The notes beneath the pieces were generated by a model. It had not been told where the DNA came from, did no database searches, and saw nothing but the letters and a program-made list of their open reading frames with translations. A stretch of 64,000 nt of DNA from Stenotrophomonas sp. NA06056. GTDB lineage: Bacteria; Pseudomonadota; Gammaproteobacteria; Xanthomonadales; Xanthomonadaceae. A program made the position numbers and the translations under genes. The stretch spans positions 2,728,001-2,792,000 of the forward strand of contig NZ_CP054931.1 of NCBI RefSeq assembly GCF_013364355.1, given 5' to 3'. Positions within the stretch are counted from its first letter, which is position 1. The number at the start of each line of letters is the position of its first letter. Below are positions 26,159 to 34,493 of the stretch, in pieces.

Positions 26159-27025
26159 ATGGTTCGCCCGGGTCTGTTGCTGTCGTTGTGCCTGCTGGCC
26201 TTCGGGCCGGCCCCTGCACTCGCCTCTCCGCCGCCGGCCGCCGAAGCGCGGGCGTACGTTGAATCCAGTTATGTGAGTGCTCCGTACCAGGTGGAGGATT
26301 TCACGCTGGTGCGCAGCAGCTACAACCCGGACGACCGGTTGGCGGGGGCCGGATTCAGTTACCGCAGTCGCCTGCACCCAGAGGTGACGATCAGCGTTTT
26401 CGTGTATCCGGCGGGCCGGTTGGAACCGCAGGTTGCCGTGGACGGCGGCATGCAGGCCCTGCAGGCGGACCTCAGGCAAGCGGTTGCGTCCGGCATCTAT
26501 GCGCAGCTGCAGGAGCTGGGACGGGAGCCCTTCCCGCTGTCGCCCGAAGCAGTGCCAGCGAAGGGTGCCAACGACATCGACTCGGCGGTGGTGCTGGCCA
26601 ATGCCAAGGCCGAACAGGTCCGCGGCGAGAAACTGCGGCTGAGCCTGCTGCAGGTGTCCCGCAACCAGCCGCTGCATTCCAATGGCTATCTGTTCTACAA
26701 GCAGCTGCATTTCTTCAAGCTTCGCATCTCGGCCAACCAGTCCGACCTTCCGCGCGAAGCGTTCGACGTCCTCGCTGACCGCGCCACGCGCAGCCTGATC
26801 CCGGCGCTGGAAGTAGCCAACGTTGGCAGCTGCGCAAGCACCACCCTGTATGTGGACCCCGACGCGGCGCCGGAGCAGGGTGCCATCCAGTTGGCCAGGC
26901 AGTTGACCCTGCACAACGGCTACAACTGCCACGCATCGGCCGGGAAGGCCGATATCCAGGCACGTGCGGCCAAGGCCTCGGTGATCGAAATTGCCTACGA
27001 AGCCGACGACTGGAAGTCGCAGTGA
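26159..27025 (+). CDS. Secreted protein of unknown function
   Basis: I do not recognise this 288-residue protein. It has a clear signal peptide (LLLSLCLLAFGPAPALA) and a mixed alpha/beta composition without repeats. Two Cys near residues 222 and 259 could form a periplasmic disulfide. AAGGA precedes the ATG at 26159 by six bases. It is inserted between phoH and ybeY, genes normally adjacent, on the same strand, so it is probably part of the same transcript. A lineage-specific periplasmic protein is the best description. Confidence 0.75.
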   Translation: MVRPGLLLSLCLLAFGPAPALASPPPAAEARAYVESSYVSAPYQVEDFTLVRSSYNPDDRLAGAGFSYRSRLHPEVTISVFVYPAGRLEPQVAVDGGMQALQADLRQAVASGIYAQLQELGREPFPLSPEAVPAKGANDIDSAVVLANAKAEQVRGEKLRLSLLQVSRNQPLHSNGYLFYKQLHFFKLRISANQSDLPREAFDVLADRATRSLIPALEVANVGSCASTTLYVDPDAAPEQGAIQLARQLTLHNGYNCHASAGKADIQARAAKASVIEIAYEADDWKSQ

Positions 27026-27081
27026 ACGGCGACACGCGCGATACTGTGACTTCCTGTTCGATCTGAAATGCCGGTATTGCC

Positions 27082-27567
27082 ATGACCAAGGGTCCCGTCC
27101 GCCTCGATGTAGCCGTCAGCTACGCCCTGCCCCGTGCCGGGCTGCCCTCGGCCGTGAGTTTCCGCAAGTGGGTCGCCGCCGCACTGAAGGGCCGCATCCG
27201 CGAAGCCGACCTGGCCATCCGCGTAGTCGATGCCAAGGAAGGCCAATCCCTGAACCGCCATTACCGCGGCAAGGACTACGCCACCAACGTCCTCAGCTTC
27301 CCGGCGGACGTGCCGGAAGGCCTGCCCAAGGGCGTGAAGTTCCCGCTGCTGGGTGACCTGGTGATCTGCGCACCGGTGGTGGCGCGTGAAGCCGACGAGC
27401 AGAGCAAGGTGCTCAATGCCCACTACGCGCATCTGACCGTACACGGCGTGCTGCACCTTCTCGGCTGGGACCACGAGGACGACAAGGAAGCCGAGGCGAT
27501 GGAACAGCTGGAACGCGAGATCCTGGCCGAGCTCGGCATCGACGACCCGTACGCGGGCGAGCGCTGA
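27082..27567 (+). CDS. ybeY: Endoribonuclease YbeY (rRNA maturation factor)
   Basis: The 161-residue protein shows the zinc site [11 protein letters not shown] (His121, His125, His131) and the upstream motif [17 protein letters not shown] with the conserved Arg. YbeY acts in 16S rRNA 3'-end maturation and ribosome quality control. It lies in the phoH-ybeY-corC block typical of gammaproteobacteria. The ATG at 27082 gives an N-terminus about ten residues longer than E. coli's, which is usual in Xanthomonadaceae. No strong ribosome binding site is visible. Confidence 0.95.
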   Translation: MTKGPVRLDVAVSYALPRAGLPSAVSFRKWVAAALKGRIREADLAIRVVDAKEGQSLNRHYRGKDYATNVLSFPADVPEGLPKGVKFPLLGDLVICAPVVAREADEQSKVLNAHYAHLTVHGVLHLLGWDHEDDKEAEAMEQLEREILAELGIDDPYAGER

Positions 27568-27608
27568 CACCGGCCCCGACCCATGCACTCACGGAAGAGG
27601 GGCGCAGC

Positions 27609-28217
27609 ATGACCCTGCCCGCACTTCTGCTTGCAGCACTACTGCAGTCCGGGGCGGGCCTGATGTCCGATCCTGGTCAACCTTCTCCGTTTCCCGCCAG
27701 CGACAGTGAGGCCGACATCGCCGCAAAGGTCGCCGAACTACAAGCGTTCTTCGGCAGCAGCGAGCAGGACACCCGCCACACCGTCGCCACCGCCCAGCAA
27801 CGGGCGCTGATCGAGCGCCTGGAATCCCGGTACGCGGCGCGGCTGGCGGGCATCTGGGTGAACAACGATCCGGGCTGGCACATCGTGGTGCGACTGACCG
27901 GTGATGCACCGGTGGCAGATGAAGTACATGGCGGCGCAGACGGCCCGCAGCACGTGCACTTCCGTACCGGCGCTGCCCTGACCGAGGCGGAGATGCTGCA
28001 TCGCATGCAGGCGCAACGCGCCTGGATCCACAGTCAGATCCCTCAGGTTGAGGGCCTGGGGCTGGACGTCAGAACCGGCGAACTGGTGTTGGACGTCAAA
28101 GAGGAAAAACCGGCACGGGCAGCGGTGAGCAATGCACGCGATCACCTGGAAGTGCAACTGGGCTACCCGGTCCGGATCAACTGGGTGCCGGCCTCCAGCC
28201 AGCGATTCCCCCCCTGA
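27609..28217 (+). CDS. Secreted protein of unknown function
   Basis: This 202-residue protein has a short hydrophobic N-terminus (LPALLLAALLQSGAGL) that may be a signal peptide. It has a segment (AARLAGIWVNNDPGWHIVVRLTG) and a C-terminal part (LDVRTGELVLDV) that resemble the pro-regions of alpha-lytic-type secreted proteases; no protease domain follows. It could be a stand-alone inhibitor or chaperone, but this is speculative. GGAAGAGG precedes the ATG at 27609. It sits between ybeY and corC. Confidence 0.65.
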   Translation: MTLPALLLAALLQSGAGLMSDPGQPSPFPASDSEADIAAKVAELQAFFGSSEQDTRHTVATAQQRALIERLESRYAARLAGIWVNNDPGWHIVVRLTGDAPVADEVHGGADGPQHVHFRTGAALTEAEMLHRMQAQRAWIHSQIPQVEGLGLDVRTGELVLDVKEEKPARAAVSNARDHLEVQLGYPVRINWVPASSQRFPP

Positions 28218-28296
28218 CCCGCCAGGTCTGCTCGCTGCCCGTGTGCATCGTCGTTACCATGCACGGCTTCCCTCCTGCCGACGGGGTGCTCCCGCC

Positions 28297-28851
28297 ATGT
28301 CACCGCTGCGTCTCCTGCCCATGCTCCTGGTCGTCGCCCCAGCCGCTTCCGCTGCGCCGCTGGACCTGCCTGCACTGATCGAGTGCCGCCAGGGCGTGAC
28401 TGAACACGCCGCACTGGCCCCCCTGCTGGCCGACCCGCTGAAAGCCGTGGCCCACGGACTGCAGCCGCTGCCGCAGGGCAACCAGTTCATGAGCGAGTAC
28501 CGCCTGGCCAGCCCGATCACCGTGTTCGGCCAGCAGACCGAGCGCGTGGCCGTGGCCGGCGCCAGCATCATGGCCGTGCTCGACCAGGCCGACCCGAGGC
28601 CGCTGGCCAGGCAGCTGGCCCTGGAGACCGGCTACGACCAGGACGGAAAGTTCATGGCCGGGCGCGAGCTGGTCAGCCGCGATGTGACCGACCCGAAGAC
28701 CGGGGAGGCACAGATCGAATCGATCATCCTCAGCGTATCCACCGTCGCCACCCACCCGGGCAAGACCCTGGCCGGCTGCACCTACAGCCTGGACCTGCCG
28801 GCCGAGGACGAAGGCCCGGCCGCCGCCGCCCCGGCTGGCGAGGGTCACTGA
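28297..28851 (+). CDS. Secreted protein of unknown function
   Basis: The 184-residue protein has a signal peptide (LLPMLLVVAPAASA) and two Cys (about residues 29 and 167) that could pair. It ends in an acidic Ala/Pro-rich tail. I recognise no domain. The ATG at 28297 gives a proper signal peptide; the open frame extends 55 codons upstream into clearly non-coding sequence. It lies in the ybeY-corC interval, and a promoter plus terminator hairpin follow it. Confidence 0.7.
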   Translation: MSPLRLLPMLLVVAPAASAAPLDLPALIECRQGVTEHAALAPLLADPLKAVAHGLQPLPQGNQFMSEYRLASPITVFGQQTERVAVAGASIMAVLDQADPRPLARQLALETGYDQDGKFMAGRELVSRDVTDPKTGEAQIESIILSVSTVATHPGKTLAGCTYSLDLPAEDEGPAAAAPAGEGH

Positions 28852-28875
28852 CAGGCCCCCACATCCTGCTAGACT
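28848..28875 (+). promoter_or_regulatory. Candidate corC promoter
   Basis: CTGACA (28848-28853) and TAGACT (28870-28875) with a 16-bp spacer give a plausible sigma-70 promoter. It overlaps the end of the preceding gene. The predicted start of transcription, near 28882, lies right at the terminator-like hairpin. Confidence 0.5.
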
Positions 28876-28884
28876 GGAGCCATC

Positions 28885-28909
28885 GCCCGGCCTGCCGGGT
28901 GCCTTTTTT
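28885..28909 (+). terminator. Terminator-like hairpin directly before corC
   Basis: CCCGG-N4-CCGGG is followed by TGCC and six T. It would stop transcripts coming from the upstream genes and ends only six bases before the corC ATG, so its T-run lies where the ribosome binding site should be. Confidence 0.65.
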
Positions 28910-28915
28910 CCAGAG

Positions 28916-29797
28916 ATGTCAGAAGACGACAGTAGTAGCTCCTTCGTGGAGCACAGTGAAAAGAAGCGCGGCTGGCTTGAACGCCTGACGTCCGCTTTTT
29001 CCGGCGAACCCCACACCCGCGACGAGCTGGTCGCTGTCCTGCACACCGCGCAGGAAGAGGGTCTGATCGCCGCCGATACCCTGAAGATGATGGAAGGCGC
29101 CATTTCGGTAGCCGAGCTGACCGTGGGCGACGTGATGATCTCGCGTTCGCAGATGGTCTCGCTGCCGGTCGAAGCGCCCTTCCTGGACCTGATGAAGCAG
29201 GTGGTCGAATCCGGCCATTCGCGCTTCCCGGTGCATGGCGAGAACAAGGACGACATCCTCGGCGTGTTGCTGGCCAAGGACCTGCTGCGCGGCGTGGTGG
29301 CCGACAACGGTCCAGGCAACGTGCGTGAACTGCTGCGCCCGGCGGTGCTGATTCCGGAGGCGAAGAAGCTCAACGTGCTGCTGAAGGAATTCCGCCTGTC
29401 GCGCAACCACATGGCGATCGTGGTGGACGAGTACGGTGGTGTCGCCGGCCTGGTCACCATCGAAGACGTCCTGGAGCAGATCGTCGGCGACATCGACGAC
29501 GAGCACGATGAAGCTGAAGACCCTTCCGCACAGATCGCCATACAGGCAGACGGCCAGTACGTGGTCGATGCGCTGACGCCGATCGGCGACTTCAACGAGC
29601 GCTTCGGTGCCAGCTTCTCCGACGAGGATTACGACACCATCGGCGGCCTGGTGACCGAAGCCGTCGGCCATCTGCCGGAAGTCGGCGATGAACTGGCACT
29701 GGACCGCTTCACCTTCCGCGTGGCCCGCGCCGATGCGCGCCGGGTCCAGGCCTTCCATGTGACGGTGCTGGCACCGGACGCGCAGGACGACGCTTGA
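28916..29797 (+). CDS. corC: CorC/YbeX-type CBS-domain protein
   Basis: The 293-residue cytosolic protein has two CBS domains (VGDVMISRSQMVSLPVEAP near residue 70 and FRLSRNHMAIVVDEYGGVAGLVT near 160-180) and a C-terminal CorC_HlyC domain (DYDTIGGLVTEAVGHLPEVGDEL). Members are linked to Mg/Co efflux and to ribosome-related functions as YbeX next to ybeY. The ATG at 28916 has no clear ribosome binding site because a terminator T-run lies just upstream. Its stop overlaps the TTG start of the next gene. Confidence 0.92.
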   Translation: MSEDDSSSSFVEHSEKKRGWLERLTSAFSGEPHTRDELVAVLHTAQEEGLIAADTLKMMEGAISVAELTVGDVMISRSQMVSLPVEAPFLDLMKQVVESGHSRFPVHGENKDDILGVLLAKDLLRGVVADNGPGNVRELLRPAVLIPEAKKLNVLLKEFRLSRNHMAIVVDEYGGVAGLVTIEDVLEQIVGDIDDEHDEAEDPSAQIAIQADGQYVVDALTPIGDFNERFGASFSDEDYDTIGGLVTEAVGHLPEVGDELALDRFTFRVARADARRVQAFHVTVLAPDAQDDA

Positions 29798-31035
29798 AGC
29801 ACCGTGGCCTGATCCTGATCCTGTGGCTGGCGGTATGCCTGCTGGCCACGGCCCTGCCACTGGCTGCGTTCGCGCAGGCGCCGCCGCCGGCCGCTTCGAC
29901 GGCCAGCGATGCCCCAGCCCCGCGTGTCGGCGTGGTCACCATGCAGCCGGGCACCGTGTTCTTCGAGCGCTTCGGCCACGATGCCATCGTCGTGCTGGAC
30001 CCGTTGAGCGGCGAGGCGATCTCGTACAACTTCGGCTACTTCGATCCGTCCGAACAGGATTTCATCGGCCGCTTCGTGCGTGGCGACATGATGTATTACC
30101 TGGTGGCCCTGCCGCTGCAGCAGGACCTGTCGTACTACGATGAGACCGGCCGCGGCGCCAGCGTACAGTGGCTGGATATCACCCCTGACCAGGCGCGCTC
30201 GCTGGCCGCCGACCTGGCCGAGCGGGCCAAGCCGGAAAACGCGCGCTACCACTACGATTACTACACCGCCAACTGCGCGACGATGGTGCGCGACACGCTG
30301 GACAAGGCACTGGGCGGCGGCCTGCATTCACAGCTGTCGGGCCGTTCGCGCGGCAACACCTATCGCAGCGAGTCGGTACGGCTGGCGTCTCCGGCCCCGT
30401 GGATGTGGCTGGGCTTCGATATCGGCCTGGGTCCGTTTGCCGACCAGCCGCTGTCGCGCTGGCAGGAAGCCTTCGTGCCGATGCGCCTGGCCGATGCCCT
30501 GCGGCAAGCCCGCAACAGTGATGGTCGTCCGCTGGTGCAGTCCGAGCAGGAACTGCTGCCGCACCGCATCGACCCCGAGCCGAAGGAATTCGCGCGCCGC
30601 TGGTGGCCGTGGCTGCTGTGTGGCCTGGTGATTGCGGCGGGCGTGCTGGCACTGCGCAACCGTCCGCGCCTGCTGGCCGGCCTGGCCTTGCCGCTGTGGC
30701 TGCTGTGCACGATCGCCGGCGGCCTGCTGGTGTTCCTGTGGGGCTTCAGCACGCACTATGCCGCCTGGGCCAACCGCAACCTGCTGCTGCTCTCGCCGCT
30801 GTGCCTGCTGCTGGTGCCGGGGGCGATCAGCCTGTTGCGGCGGCGCGTGCCCGGCCGCATGTTCAGGATCGTGCTGTGGCTGGTGGCGGTACAGGCCGTG
30901 GCCGCGCTGGTGCTGCACTGGCTGAGCCTGCAGGCGCAGTACAACGTGCAGTGGATCGTGCTGCTGCTGCCGGTCCACGCTGCGCTGGCGTGGGTGCTGG
31001 GGCGCCGTCCTCACTTGTCGGAAACGCAGCACTGA
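29794..31035 (+). CDS. DUF4105 membrane protein (Lnb-like, candidate lipoprotein N-acyltransferase)
   Basis: The 413-residue protein has a signal-anchor helix (residues 5-28), a periplasmic DUF4105 domain with His62 (FFERFGHDAIVV) and Cys161 (YYTANCATMVRDTLDKAL), the His/Cys pair of a permuted papain-like fold, and five C-terminal helices (about 272-402). DUF4105 is the N-terminal domain of Lnb, which in Bacteroides N-acylates lipoproteins. It starts at TTG 29794, overlapping the corC stop, with AGGA six bases upstream; no in-frame ATG exists before residue 50, and only TTG keeps the signal helix. In many gammaproteobacteria lnt itself follows corC. Confidence 0.82.
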   Translation: MKHRGLILILWLAVCLLATALPLAAFAQAPPPAASTASDAPAPRVGVVTMQPGTVFFERFGHDAIVVLDPLSGEAISYNFGYFDPSEQDFIGRFVRGDMMYYLVALPLQQDLSYYDETGRGASVQWLDITPDQARSLAADLAERAKPENARYHYDYYTANCATMVRDTLDKALGGGLHSQLSGRSRGNTYRSESVRLASPAPWMWLGFDIGLGPFADQPLSRWQEAFVPMRLADALRQARNSDGRPLVQSEQELLPHRIDPEPKEFARRWWPWLLCGLVIAAGVLALRNRPRLLAGLALPLWLLCTIAGGLLVFLWGFSTHYAAWANRNLLLLSPLCLLLVPGAISLLRRRVPGRMFRIVLWLVAVQAVAALVLHWLSLQAQYNVQWIVLLLPVHAALAWVLGRRPHLSETQH

Positions 31036-31041
31036 CGCACG

Positions 31042-32076
31042 ATGGCGGGCATGTCATTGCCCGCCCCACTGCCCGCCCCTGCTGCCGCATCCGCCGCAGC
31101 CAATCCCACCTGCGTCATCAACTGCGTCCACTACGATGACGACGGCAAACGCCACGACATCAGCCTGGATGCCATCAGTGATGTCATTGCCAGCAACAAC
31201 GGCTTCGTCTGGGTCGGCCTGTACGACCCGAATGAAGATGTCCTGCTGAAGCTGCAGGAAGAGTTCTGCCTGCACGACCTGGCGGTCGAGGATGCGCGCA
31301 ACGCGCACCAGCGCCCCAAGGTGGAGGCCTACGGCAACTCGTTGTTCGTGGTGGTGACCACCGCACAGATGGTCGACGAGCGCATCCAGTACGGCGAAAC
31401 CCATGCCTTCCTCGGCCCGCGGTTCCTGGTGACCGTGCGCCATGGCGCCTCGCTGTCGTACGCGCCGGTGCGCGCACGCGTGGAGCGCGAACCGCAACTG
31501 CTGAAGATGGGACCGTCGTACTGCCTGTACGCCGTGGCCGATTTCGTGGTGGACAATTACCTGCCCATCACCAACCGCTTCCGCGACACCCTGGAACTGC
31601 TGGAGAAGGACATCTTCGCCGACAGCTACAAGCGCAGTACCGTGGTGCGCCTGTATGAGCTCAAGCGCGAGTTGAACAAGATGCGGATGGCGGTGGCGCC
31701 ACTGCAGGATGTGCTGGCGCAGCTGCGCCGCTACCAAGGCGAACTGTTCCCGGATGAAGTGAAGCTGTACATCCGCGATGTACACGACCATGCGGTACGC
31801 ATCAGCGATGTGATCGACACCCTGCGCGAGATGCTGGGCACGGCCCTGAGCGTGAACCTGTCACTGGTGACCCTGGCCCAGGGTGAGACGGTGAAGCGGC
31901 TGGGTGCATGGGCTGCGCTGCTGGCCGCGCCGACCTTGATCACCAGCTGGTATGGCATGAATTTCAGCCACATGCCGGAATTGAACCAGCCGTGGGCCTA
32001 CCCGCTGATGATCGTCGGCGTCGGCGGCATCTGCGTGGGACTGTACCGGCTGTTCAAGCGGGTGAAGTGGTTGTAA
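31042..32076 (+). CDS. corA: CorA-family magnesium/cobalt transporter
   Basis: The 344-residue protein has a large cytosolic N-domain and two C-terminal membrane helices, the first followed by the CorA signature YGMNFSHMPEL. CorA forms pentameric channels for Mg and Co. The first Met at 31042 is only six bases after the previous stop; a second Met at 31051 is possible. Its N-terminal Ala/Pro-rich stretch is probably disordered. Transcription with corC and the DUF4105 gene is likely given the close spacing. Confidence 0.93.
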   Translation: MAGMSLPAPLPAPAAASAAANPTCVINCVHYDDDGKRHDISLDAISDVIASNNGFVWVGLYDPNEDVLLKLQEEFCLHDLAVEDARNAHQRPKVEAYGNSLFVVVTTAQMVDERIQYGETHAFLGPRFLVTVRHGASLSYAPVRARVEREPQLLKMGPSYCLYAVADFVVDNYLPITNRFRDTLELLEKDIFADSYKRSTVVRLYELKRELNKMRMAVAPLQDVLAQLRRYQGELFPDEVKLYIRDVHDHAVRISDVIDTLREMLGTALSVNLSLVTLAQGETVKRLGAWAALLAAPTLITSWYGMNFSHMPELNQPWAYPLMIVGVGGICVGLYRLFKRVKWL

Positions 32077-32083
32077 TAAAGGC

Positions 32084-32178
32084 GTATCGACCAACGGTCG
32101 ATACCCACCAGACCGGTAGGCCACGACCGTTGGTCGTGGCGCATTGGGTCGATACCCACCAGACCGGTAGGCCACGAC
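32084..32178. repeat. Array of SMAG-type REP palindromes with a 32-bp direct repeat
   Basis: GTATCGACC-AAC-GGTCGATAC lies at 32084-32104. GTAG (32116-32119) precedes GCCACGACC-GTT-GGTCGTGGC (32120-32140). A 32-bp segment at 32096-32127 recurs exactly at 32147-32178, so one unit has been duplicated in tandem with a 51-bp period; the second palindrome is partly decayed. The array separates corA from the convergent sad gene. Confidence 0.85.
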
Positions 32179-32221
32179 GGTCGACCCCTAGCGTACCTGT
32201 CGTGGCGCATTGGACGATCCA

Positions 32222-33586
32222 TCAAGCCACGTAGATGGTCTTGATGTTCATGAACTCATGGATGCCGTGGTCGGCCAGTTCACGGCCAAAGCCTGATTCC
32301 TTGCTGCCACCGAACGGCAACCGCGCATCGCTCTTGACGATGGCGTTGACGAAGGCCGCGCCGCATTCCATGCGCTGGGCGAAGGACTCACCGCGCACCG
32401 GGTCACGCGTCCACACGCTGCCGCCCAGGCCGAAGCGGGTATCGTTGGCCACGCGCAGCGCCTCCGCTTCATCCTTGACCCGGATGACGGCGGCTACCGG
32501 CCCGAACAGTTCTTCGTCATAGGCCGGCATGCCCGGCCCCACCTTGTCGAGCACGCTGGCCGGATAGCCGGCGTGGCTGCCAGCAACCGGTTCACCGCCG
32601 ATCAGCACGCGTGCGCCTTTGGCGACGCTGGCCTGCACCTGTTTGTGCAGTTCGTCGCGCAGGTCGGCACGGGCCATCGGCGCCAGCGTGGTGTCGCGCT
32701 CGTTCGGGTCGCCGTACTGGCGCTCGGCTGCGGCCTCGACAAAACGCCGGGTGAACTCATCGGCCACTGCATCCACCACGATGAACCGCTTGGCGGCGAT
32801 GCAGGTCTGGCCACTGTTGTCGAAGCGCGACTTCACTGCAGCGGCCACCGCCTTGTCCAGGTCGGCATCATCGAGCACCACGAAGGCGTCGCTGCCGCCC
32901 AGCTCCATCACCGACTTCTTCAACTGGCTGCCGGCGTTGGACGCGATCGAGCGCCCTGCCCGCTCGCTGCCGGTCAGGGTCACGGCTTTCACCCGTGCAT
33001 CGCGCAGCACATCGGCGGCCTGGTCGTTGTCGATGTGCAGCACATCGAAAACACCCTCGGGCAGGCCACCGTCACCGCACACGGCGAGGATCAGGTCGGC
33101 GCACTGCGGCACGTTGCTGGCGTGCTTGAGCAGCGCCACGTTGCCGGCCATGAACGCAGGGGCGAGGAAGCGGAACACCTGCCAGATCGGGAAGTTCCAT
33201 GGCATCACCGCGAACACGCAGCCGATCGGCTCATAGCGCACGTAGCTGCGCTGCGCCTCGGTATCGATCAGTTGCGGCTTCAGGTAGTCGGCGGCGTGAT
33301 CGGCATAGAACTCGCAGGTGCCCGCGCATTTCTCGACTTCAGCCAACGCCTCGACCTTCAGCTTGCCCATTTCGCTGGTCATGGCCTGCTGCAGGTCGTC
33401 GCGGCGCGCACGCAGCTGGCCAGCGATCTGCTTGAGGATCGCCCCACGTTCCTGCAACGAGCGCTCGGCCCAGCGCGGGAAGGCTTCGGCTGCCGCCTGC
33501 AGGCGCTGCTCGATGGCAGCGGCGTCCATCAGTTCATGGCGGTAGGTCACCTGGCCGGTGGCCGGGTTGATGATCTCGACGGTCAT
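32222..33586 (-). CDS. sad: Succinate-semialdehyde dehydrogenase (Sad/YneI-like)
   Basis: The 454-residue aldehyde dehydrogenase has PWNFPIWQVFRF, ELGGSDAFVVLDDAD with the catalytic Glu and FDNSGQTCIAAKRF with the catalytic Cys. Its length and short N-terminus match E. coli Sad, which oxidises succinate semialdehyde to succinate using NAD. Behind the polyamine genes it would finish putrescine/GABA breakdown. The ATG at 33586 starts the MTVEIINPATG motif usual for the family. It is 65 bp behind potI on the same strand and is probably part of that operon. Confidence 0.85.
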   Translation of the reverse strand: MTVEIINPATGQVTYRHELMDAAAIEQRLQAAAEAFPRWAERSLQERGAILKQIAGQLRARRDDLQQAMTSEMGKLKVEALAEVEKCAGTCEFYADHAADYLKPQLIDTEAQRSYVRYEPIGCVFAVMPWNFPIWQVFRFLAPAFMAGNVALLKHASNVPQCADLILAVCGDGGLPEGVFDVLHIDNDQAADVLRDARVKAVTLTGSERAGRSIASNAGSQLKKSVMELGGSDAFVVLDDADLDKAVAAAVKSRFDNSGQTCIAAKRFIVVDAVADEFTRRFVEAAAERQYGDPNERDTTLAPMARADLRDELHKQVQASVAKGARVLIGGEPVAGSHAGYPASVLDKVGPGMPAYDEELFGPVAAVIRVKDEAEALRVANDTRFGLGGSVWTRDPVRGESFAQRMECGAAFVNAIVKSDARLPFGGSKESGFGRELADHGIHEFMNIKTIYVA

Positions 33587-33650
33587 CGGGGGGTCTCCAT
33601 CAGGGTGACCCCCATTGTGCGCCGGCCGCCGTGAGCCGGATGTTGCCGGC

Positions 33651-34493
33651 TCAGCCGTTGTCCTGGCGTGCCAGCTGCAGGTCGCGCTGGCGTCGTTTCT
33701 CGGCGCGCGCATTGATGTACCAGCCAATCACCGCGGCGATCGACACGGCCGACACCAGCAGCGTGGCCAGCGCATTGATCTTCGGGCTGATACCCATGCG
33801 CACCGACGCGAACACCTTCATCGGCAGCGTGGTCGAGCCAGGCGTGGCGACGAAGCTGGCCACCACCACGTCGTCCAGCGACAGGGTGAACGCCAGCAGC
33901 CAACCGGCCACCAGTGCCGGCGCGATGATCGGCAGGGTGATGCGGCCAAACACGGTCAACCGGCTCGCGCCGAGATCCATCGCGGCTTCTTCCAGCGACA
34001 GGTCCATCTCCTGCAGGCGCGATGACACCACCACGGTGACGAAGCACAGGGTGAAGGTGACGTGGGCGATCCAGATGGTGGCCAGGCCACGCGCCGGGAA
34101 GCCGGGAATCGCGCCCATCGAGGCCAGCAGTGCCATCAACGAGAAGCCGAGGATCACGTCCGGCATCACCAGCGGCGCGGTCACCAGCGCACCGAAGAAC
34201 GGCTTGCCGCGGAAGCGCTTGAAGCGGGTCATCACCATCGCCGCCAGGGTGCCGAGCACGGTGGCGGTACAGGCGGTCCAGAACGCGACCACCAGGCTGG
34301 TCCACATCGCATCCATCAGTGCGCGGTCGGCAAACAGGTCGCTGTAGGCGCGGGTGGAGAAGCCGGCCCAGACCATGGCCAACCGCGAGCTGTTGAACGA
34401 ATAGAACATCAACAGCAGGATCGGCAGGTACAGGAAGGCGAAGCCGAGCAGCAGCACGCCCAGCCCCAGGCCCTTGGCAGCACGCGGGCTCAT
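33651..34493 (-). CDS. potI: Putrescine/spermidine ABC transporter permease PotI/PotC
   Basis: The 280-residue inner membrane protein has six predicted helices and the permease EAA loop EEAAMDLGASRLTVFGRITLPI. It resembles E. coli PotI, the second permease of the putrescine-specific system PotFGHI. It overlaps potH by ATGA. The C-terminus is basic and cytosolic. Confidence 0.9.
   Translation of the reverse strand: MSPRAAKGLGLGVLLLGFAFLYLPILLLMFYSFNSSRLAMVWAGFSTRAYSDLFADRALMDAMWTSLVVAFWTACTATVLGTLAAMVMTRFKRFRGKPFFGALVTAPLVMPDVILGFSLMALLASMGAIPGFPARGLATIWIAHVTFTLCFVTVVVSSRLQEMDLSLEEAAMDLGASRLTVFGRITLPIIAPALVAGWLLAFTLSLDDVVVASFVATPGSTTLPMKVFASVRMGISPKINALATLLVSAVSIAAVIGWYINARAEKRRQRDLQLARQDNG

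Noticed and set aside
32084..32178. Possible CRISPR array
   Set aside because: The repeats are palindromic REP units with GTAG/CTAC ends and irregular spacing, with no unique spacers or cas genes.
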